Below are positions 57,961 through 64,000 of a stretch of 64,000 bases of DNA, piece after piece (position 1 is the first letter of the stretch; the number at the start of each line of letters is the position of its first letter). The position numbers were made by a program, and so were the translations under genes. Source of the stretch: Phyto melanocephala (taxonomy: Eukaryota > Arthropoda > Insecta > Diptera > Rhinophoridae); contig OW799236.1 in NCBI GenBank assembly GCA_941918925.1, positions 117,692,562-117,756,561 on the forward strand, given 5' to 3'. Below the pieces are notes generated by a model, which was not told where the DNA came from, made no database searches, and was given only the letters and a program-made list of their open reading frames with translations.

Positions 57961-58020
57961 GTCCATTTATCCAATGTATTGTTCTATAAATAACCCTATC
58001 CAATCTTCTTTCTGATTCAA

Positions 58021-58447
58021 TCTTACTAATATAATAAATGTGAATATTTGTATGTTTGGATGTTTGGATATTTGTTACTCACTCAATAACGCAAAAACGG
58101 CTGAACGCAACTAAATGAAATTCGGCACATAGATAGATAGATAACAACCTAGATTAACACATAGGCTACTTTTTGTCACGATAACCAGGCGAAATCGTTG
58201 GCAAACTCATCATCACAGCCTAAACGGGTTGTTTATTTTGTAAAATTTTTATTTTTGTTTCAAGTTTTGACTTTTCTTTTTTATTTTCAAATTCAAATTT
58301 TCAAATTCAAATTTTCAAATTCAAATAGGTATAATAAATGTGAATGTTTGGATAAATTTGACAAACATATAAATAACAATCTAGGTTAATACTAAATCTT
58401 CCTTTTAGCCCTATAACTACGCTGACGAAGTCGCGGGCACAAGCTAG
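58021..58447 (+). mobile_element. Non-autonomous Helitron of a second family
   Basis: Starts TCTTACTAATATAATAAATG after an A and ends TCGCGGGCACAAGCTAG before a T. The 427-bp element has the TC...CTAG ends. The GCTGACGAAGTCGCGGGC run before the 3' end is a hallmark of a common insect Helitron group. Inside is a CAAATTCAAATTTT repeat (58287-58326). Non-coding. Confidence 0.83.
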
Positions 58448-61400
58448 TAAAAAATAAAATGAATAGACTAAAACTGTGTTTTCCATTTTGGGACGCCCTT
58501 TGTTAGAGTAAAGTTTTAAGAAATTTTTTTTTTAAAAACTTATCAAAATTTTTTTGGAGTTTATGTTGAAGATTGTCATTGTTTCACATGTTACGTGGTA
58601 ATCAGCTATCGTTACAAAATTATAAAATACGGAAAAGTGGTCTTTATGTAACGATAATAAATTGTGACTTTAAACCAAATTTTGTAGCTAAAAATAATTA
58701 TGGAGGGCATTTCACCTCCCCAGAATGGTCCAATTACACGCATGATGTTTCACTATTTTGAACTTATTAATAATACAAGTTGAGATTACTTTAAAAGCTA
58801 ATTTTTTCAAGAAATGTAAGCTATTTGAAAATATTTTGAAATAAAAAAGTTGACCTTTGACCTATAGCTCTTAAAAAGCCTAAGTAAAGCAAAGAAATCA
58901 TAAAATATTGTGAATTAAATTTTTCCTCAATTTGTTATTTAAACATGAAATTTAGAATTTATAAATTTTTTTTTTCTAGTAACACAATCCCAAGCTCTAC
59001 TTGTTTGCTGCTGCAGCTGCTGTCATTGTTAGTTTGTTGTAAATGCAAAAATGTAAAAATTTAATGAAAGACTGATTGCCAGTTTTCAAATTTTGTACGT
59101 TTAAAAATGTAATTATTTTGTTACTTGGAGTTTTGAAAAAAAAAACATTTTTCCTCAAGTTTAACTGCTATAAATTGCCTGTTTAATTTTTTACGATTTT
59201 GTTTCGAATGTTTTTTTGTCTTCATAATTTTTTTTTCTTAAATTGTGGTTTAGCATTTGCAAAACTTACGTTTTTATTAAAAATTCCAAACACACTTTAA
59301 TAAGGGGTTGGGATTGATTTATATTTTGTTTTTATTTTGATTTAAAAAACAACGTATGGCAGTTGAAATTTTTTCTTCTTATTTTATTTTTTTTGATTAC
59401 AAATGAAGTTGTCAAAATATTTAACAGGCTAAATAATTGTGCAAACACCAACTGCAAAACTGACAGCAAGACAGACAGCAATTTAAATGCAACAAATGTT
59501 TTAATACGATAATTTGGTTTTGGGTTGGTAGACACAAAAGGAAGGGGATAAATTATATAATAAATTTATTTTATTTATTTCGATTAAATAGATATTGAAT
59601 GAAGAAAATAATAAACATGATATCTTTTAATATTAAAATCACTTGAACAAGTGATTGGTTTATTATAGACGCACTTTTTTAGTGTTAGTACACTAAGAAC
59701 TTGATTTGTGTAATCAACAAAGTTTATTGCTGATTACAGATGAGAACATGAAGGGCAACAAACTTAAATAATCTTATTTTAGCTCAACACATGAGCCTTT
59801 ATTTGATTACATTTTGCAGCTTAGCAACAACTAGAGCCAGCAAACACCACTGTCTAGAGATTGTTGAAATAATATCTGAATGAGTAAATGATGTTTGTTT
59901 CGATGAACAAAGTATGTTTACATTTAAACAAGTTTTAAAATTGATTTTTTCATAATGAGCTTACACACAAATATATTATATATTTATTATTTATTATTAA
60001 TCTTTTTTTATTATTTTCTTTCTTTCTTCATTTCTTTACAGGTAAGTTACTTTTATATCTTTCCATTACCTCTTGCACTAAGTCTACTTTGATATTTGAA
60101 TCGAATGATTTATCATCGATCAAAACTCACTCCAACAACCATAAGGTTCATAGTAATAATGATTGACATGTAACATTTTACACAAAACATACTCAACAAC
60201 AACACACGTCATACAACACAAACATGTGTCAAAAGATGTATCATAATGTTGCCACAATATGCTTAATCATCGTATATGTAGGAAATGTGCGTTGGTGGTA
60301 ACGACAATCAATAGAAAACCGATTGATGCTAACAAAAGGCAACAACAACTTTTCAAGTAAGTAATCTTTGAAGAGAAGTAACAATTTATTTATTTTTTTT
60401 ACTAGAAGGAAGTCTTTTTAGTGATGATTTGGGATTTTAATATTTAAGGCATAAATTAAAAGAAAAAGTAATTGTTGAAAATTTAGTAATAAAAATAAAG
60501 TATTTCCTCGTTTATATTTTATCTGCAATGCATCTTAAAATTTTTTCTAGGCCTTTTTCATAATCTGGACTTTGATCAGTGCTTACTAATTCTAAAATTG
60601 GAAAAGTAGTATAGAAAACGTGAAAAAATGCCGCTTGGGTTGCCATAACATCCTCAATTGCAACTTGGTTCAGTATTTTCTAATTTTAAAATTTTGATGC
60701 ATAAGCTTAGAAAATGTAAAAAGTTCTATTCAAATAGAGAAATAACTTGCATTTCGTTTCTACCATATGAATGTATTTACAAGCTCCAAGTTGAAAAAAT
60801 TAAAATATGTATTTTTAAATTATATTTTCATAGATCTGCTTTAAACGTAAGTGGATTGAGTGAGGTAAATTTATAATTACCAGATTGGACCGATTGTGCA
60901 CCATTTTGTGGTAACGGGCATCACTATTAAAATTTCTTTATAGTATGTTTTATTTTGCTGGACAAATTATTTCATTTGATACCCATATTAAGCAACCTAA
61001 TTGTCTGGCGGCTGAAAAACGTCCATTTTATTTATTTATTTATTTATTTATAAGGAAAATACAGTACAACAAGATAAAATCTTATTTAATAGTACTGGGA
61101 AGATAAAGGCAAAAAAATAATATTTTACAATGATTTTGTCTAGATCATAAAATTAAACATTGAGAATAAAAAAAAAAAAATAATAATAATAAATATAAAT
61201 ATATAAAAAATAGTTAGGTACACAAAAAATATTATAAATAATGTTATTTACGTATAACTTATTTATTTATTTTGTTATTTATCCAAAGTGTGTAAAAATT
61301 GCGTATTTAAAGTGCTTTGCATTGTTTATTAATTGAATTAGAATTATTTGTTAATTAAAAAAAAAAAAAAGAACACATCGAATCAGTTGTATATCGGCAC

Positions 61401-61504
61401 TCATATCTCAGTTAGTTTCTAGCAAATTTGTTTATTTTTTTTGTCAGCAAAAATGTTGGTGGCTCAGCCTGTAATATGGTATCTTTATTAAGTTCAAAAA
61501 TTAT
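58448..61504. other. ds intron sequence, no gene seen
   Basis: This is the least element-like long stretch on the right side. A (TTTA)n run at 61028-61055, possibly a LINE tail on the minus strand, is the only repeat. Positions 58980-59060, 59400-59480 and 59700-60340 have mixed composition with CAACAAC and GCAGCTGC boxes, and could hold regulatory sequence. No ds upstream exon was found here. Confidence 0.45.
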
Positions 61505-61864
61505 TTAGGACTTTGAGTAAAAGTGAAACTCTGTCTGTGTGTGTGTGTGTTAGCTATAGACTCCGAAACTGTAAAACCGATCGGGCTCAAACTTTGGTAA
61601 GTTGTTGTACACATACCAGGGAGTGTTTATGGGTGAAAAAAAGTGGGCGGCGCCACGCCCGTAAAAAATTAGTTATCAGTTTTAGCTACTTGCACTTGAC
61701 CGATTTTTCTGAAACTTTGCACACATGTTGAGCTGTCATGAATATATAATTTCGCTTATAAAAAAAGTTTTAATTTTTAGCTTCTAGTACTTGATATTCA
61801 ATTAAAATTCAGAATGCATTTATATTCATTAAGGGGCGTAGCAATGCGCGACAGGGTTGGCTAG
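61505..61864 (+). mobile_element. Non-autonomous Helitron, copy 2 of the 4.7-kb family
   Basis: The right end GGGGCGTAGCAATGCGCGAC followed by AGGGTTGGCTAG before a T matches the 4669-5058 copy, as do the internal TTCTGAAACTTTGCACACAT and GATATTCAATTAAAATTCAG. A segment around the second GTGGGCGGTG module is deleted relative to that copy. The 5' boundary is unclear because the TC terminus is replaced by a (GT)n-like tract. Confidence 0.72.
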
Positions 61865-62171
61865 TTTAATATATTTAACGAAAATATCTATTTCTTCAAA
61901 TATTTCTTTGTCTAAAATTTTGTCGTTTAGTGGCTGATTTGTTAAAAAATTTCAATAAATAGCCCTAGAGGTAGGCGCTATAAAAAAAAAATTAAAAATA
62001 GTAACGAGTATGTCTATGTATTCCTGTTTATTTGCTTATATCTCACAATGATTTTACTGGTTTGCAATAGCGATTTATTTCCAATTATTTCTATAACAGT
62101 TCTGTCGCAGACAAATCTGTGTAATATATATATATATATATGTAGATTACAAACTGAATAATAATGGTATA

Positions 62172-63292
62172 TAAAGGGCGTCTCAAAATGCTTTTTTACA
62201 TTTTAAAATGTCTTCCAAATCTAGTTTTTTTCAAACAAAAAATACATTTTATTGGCGTTATGAAGAAAAATTTTTAAGCTTTATTATGCAAAAAACCAAA
62301 GTTTCAAATTTTATTTTCTTTTGCAAGATTTCGCACTTTTTTCTTAACGCTTTGCATTAAACGTTGGACACACGTTTTAACGAAGTGTTTGATAGCTTGT
62401 TTCCAAATAAATCCAAATTTATTTACATTTGCAGAAGCTTTGAACTTTGTTCTTAGGTACTGCTTATTTATAGCCCAATAGCGTTCAATAGGCCTTAGCT
62501 CTGGACAATTATGTGGATTCATGTTTCTCGGTACAAAATTTATTTGTTGGCCTCATGCCACTCAAAGACGTCCTTGCTGTAGTGACAGCTTGCCAAGGGG
62601 GGCCAAAACAGTGGAGGTATATTGTGGCTTCTGTATAATGGCAATACAGCCTTTTTCAGGCACTCATTAATATAAAATTGGCTGTTCATTGTACGATTTA
62701 CAATGATTGCCTTTGAAGTTTTCCCACATGTACATATTGCTTGCGATATCATATATTTTTTGGTGAATTTTGAAATCTTTTTATACTTAAATTTATCGGA
62801 AACATTAGCTCTTTTATTAGAAACATAAAACCCTGACCAGGAAGCTCTGAATAGTCAGCCTTGTCCATTAAAATACATCCATTAAAATTATTAATTTTGT
62901 GACGTAGCAACTGTCTTGCTCTTATTCTTGACTTTGAATATTCTTACATTTTCTTTTTTCTTTATTCGTTCTACAAGCGACTTCGAAATATTTAGTTTTC
63001 GTGCGATATCGCGAATGGAAATGTTTGGATTTTGCTTCCAAAGTGCCTCCACCTTTTTAACGATTTGAGGAGTCCTAAAACTACGAGGCGCGCAACTTCA
63101 GCATAAGAAAGTTGTTTATTTTCATTATAAATATCCACAAATTTTTTTCTCACTTTTTCTCTATTTGACGACATTTTAAATGCGGATTACACTTATAACT
63201 ATCACAGAGTGGAACAAAAAAATTAATTAAATAATAATTGTTTGCGCAGTGCCCTGTAAAAAATGTAAAAAAGCATTTCGAGACACCCCTTA
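62172..63292 (-). mobile_element. Tc1/mariner-type transposon with intact ends
   Basis: The inverted ends TAAAGGGCGTCTCAAAATGC and TAAGGGGTGTCTCGAAATGC continue into a shared TTTTTTACATTTT. TA is duplicated outside each (62170-62171, 63293-63294). At 1,121 bp the element is near full length for this superfamily. A broken transposase reads on the minus strand. A (TA)n run lies just left of it. Confidence 0.85.
62304..63174 (-). pseudogene. Broken transposase of the 62.2-kb element
   Basis: Reading from 63174: MSSNREKVRKKFVDIYNENK and QLSYAEVARL are the N-terminus, followed after a shift by a second helix-turn-helix (SIRDIARKLNISKSLV). Later frames give ISQAICTCGKTSKAIIVNR, LFWPPLASCHYSKDVFEWH and MNPHNCPELRPIERYWAI, with a tail rich in K/R. 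Relatives, as I remember them, have an acidic residue in the FWPDLASCHY block where this copy has Pro, so a catalytic residue may be lost as well. At least three frameshifts. Confidence 0.8.
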
Positions 63293-64000
63293 TAGCTCTG
63301 GCACCATAGATGCAGGGTATTAAAAGTACCAAAATAGATCCATCTTTTACTCTAATGAATGTGAATATGAAAAAAAAGTGTCAAAAAAGTATTCATATTT
63401 TTAAAAAGGACTACAACTTTTATTTAACCCATTTTTACCCCTTAAGGTTAAACATTAATTCTTCTTAATTTATTTTTTGATGATATTAAGGTGCTTTTTC
63501 AAGTTAATGTGTATTGCTTTTAGTTTAACACATATAAAGTTAAATTGTATCGTTTTTAGTTTAACACATATAAGGTGAACAATTTTATTCGTTCTGACAG
63601 TTTACCTTTCGGATTTCCCAAAAATCTCTTTTAAGTGAATTCAGACATAATAAGAAGAACGCATTTTCCATCTCTAATTTTTTGTTTCTGGGCTTTGGGG
63701 TAATGAATCAGGTAGTAAATTACTTCCATAAAAACTCTATACTTTCTAATTAACTTAAAATTTGCCTAAATTTTGCGACAACCTGCAGTCTCTTAAAATA
63801 ATTAGAAAAACCTTTCTTGATACATAATTTGCTTTTATAATCTAAGTCATTTAATGTGATGGCATTAGTTCGAACATGTTTCAGACAGTTAACTCTGCCT
63901 GACCCAGATTTCATTAAAAAGGCTTTCTAGCAGTCGTTGTGTTTTCTTAGAAAGTACTTTGGCTTGTTAAAACAAAAAAAAAAGCCCACCCATTTCTTTT
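63293..64000. other. ds intron sequence with a 48-bp partial duplication
   Basis: AGTTTAACACATATAA occurs at about 63521 and 63557 in similar surroundings; the same word is found at about 9127. No gene seen. Confidence 0.5.

Noticed and set aside
53368..64000. Upstream ds exons (signal peptide, first EC repeats)
   Set aside because: I looked for PEN/DxD/LDRE/DxNDN-like minus-strand sequence with splice sites and found none; they must lie to the right of the window.
1..64000. tRNA, snRNA or microRNA genes
   Set aside because: No cloverleaf with A and B boxes and no microRNA-like hairpin was found by eye; a tRNAscan or Infernal run would be decisive.

Overview
The window is AT-rich nuclear DNA from a higher fly, most likely a calyptrate such as a blow fly or house-fly relative. 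The grounds are the close match of its one gene to Drosophila dachsous, the very AT-rich introns, the INE-1/DINE-1-like Helentron and the many mariner relics. The species assignment is inference.

The only host gene found is dachsous (ds), on the minus strand. It encodes the giant atypical cadherin that binds Fat in planar cell polarity and Hippo growth control. Nine internal coding exons run right to left: 53184-53367, 52589-53074, 47261-47439, 44951-45655, 35233-35788, 17105-17607, 6717-7914, 5877-6314 and 5362-5734. All nine join in frame through AG/GT junctions into about 1,540 residues (4,622 nt). They cover roughly 11 complete and 2 partial cadherin (EC) repeats. The signal peptide and first EC repeats lie beyond position 64000. 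The remaining EC repeats, transmembrane segment and cytoplasmic tail lie beyond position 1. Fly-specific low-complexity insertions interrupt EC repeats in exons 44951-45655 and 35233-35788.

Over 90% of the window is intron (the largest is 17.6 kb) and it is crowded with decayed transposable elements. From left to right: a Ty3/gypsy gag relic fused to a non-LTR RNase H relic (1.85-2.93 kb); Helitron copies (4.7, 54.5, 58.0 and 61.5 kb); a solo LTR with 4-bp target duplication (8.3 kb); LINE fragments (10.6, 22.8, 29.4, 31.5, 37.2 and 42.9 kb); at least nine Tc1/mariner relics (14.8, 19.2, 20.7, 28.5, 34.3, 55.5, 57.2, 57.6 and 62.2 kb); several MITEs; a Helentron with a 288-bp tandem array (26.8-29.3 kb); and a ~520-bp tandem repeat (50.8-52.0 kb).

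The items most worth a second look are: a 96-bp copy of ds coding sequence in the intron next to its parent exon, still open in frame; a ~98-residue insertion inside a cadherin repeat; a possible convertase site (RRQR) in an EC loop; a near-perfect hairpin with 78-bp arms; a repeated TGTCACGTAC motif; and two mariner relics deleted at the same place. I saw no RNA gene, no CRISPR array and no convincing second protein gene. Comparisons with Drosophila Ds are from memory, not computed alignments.
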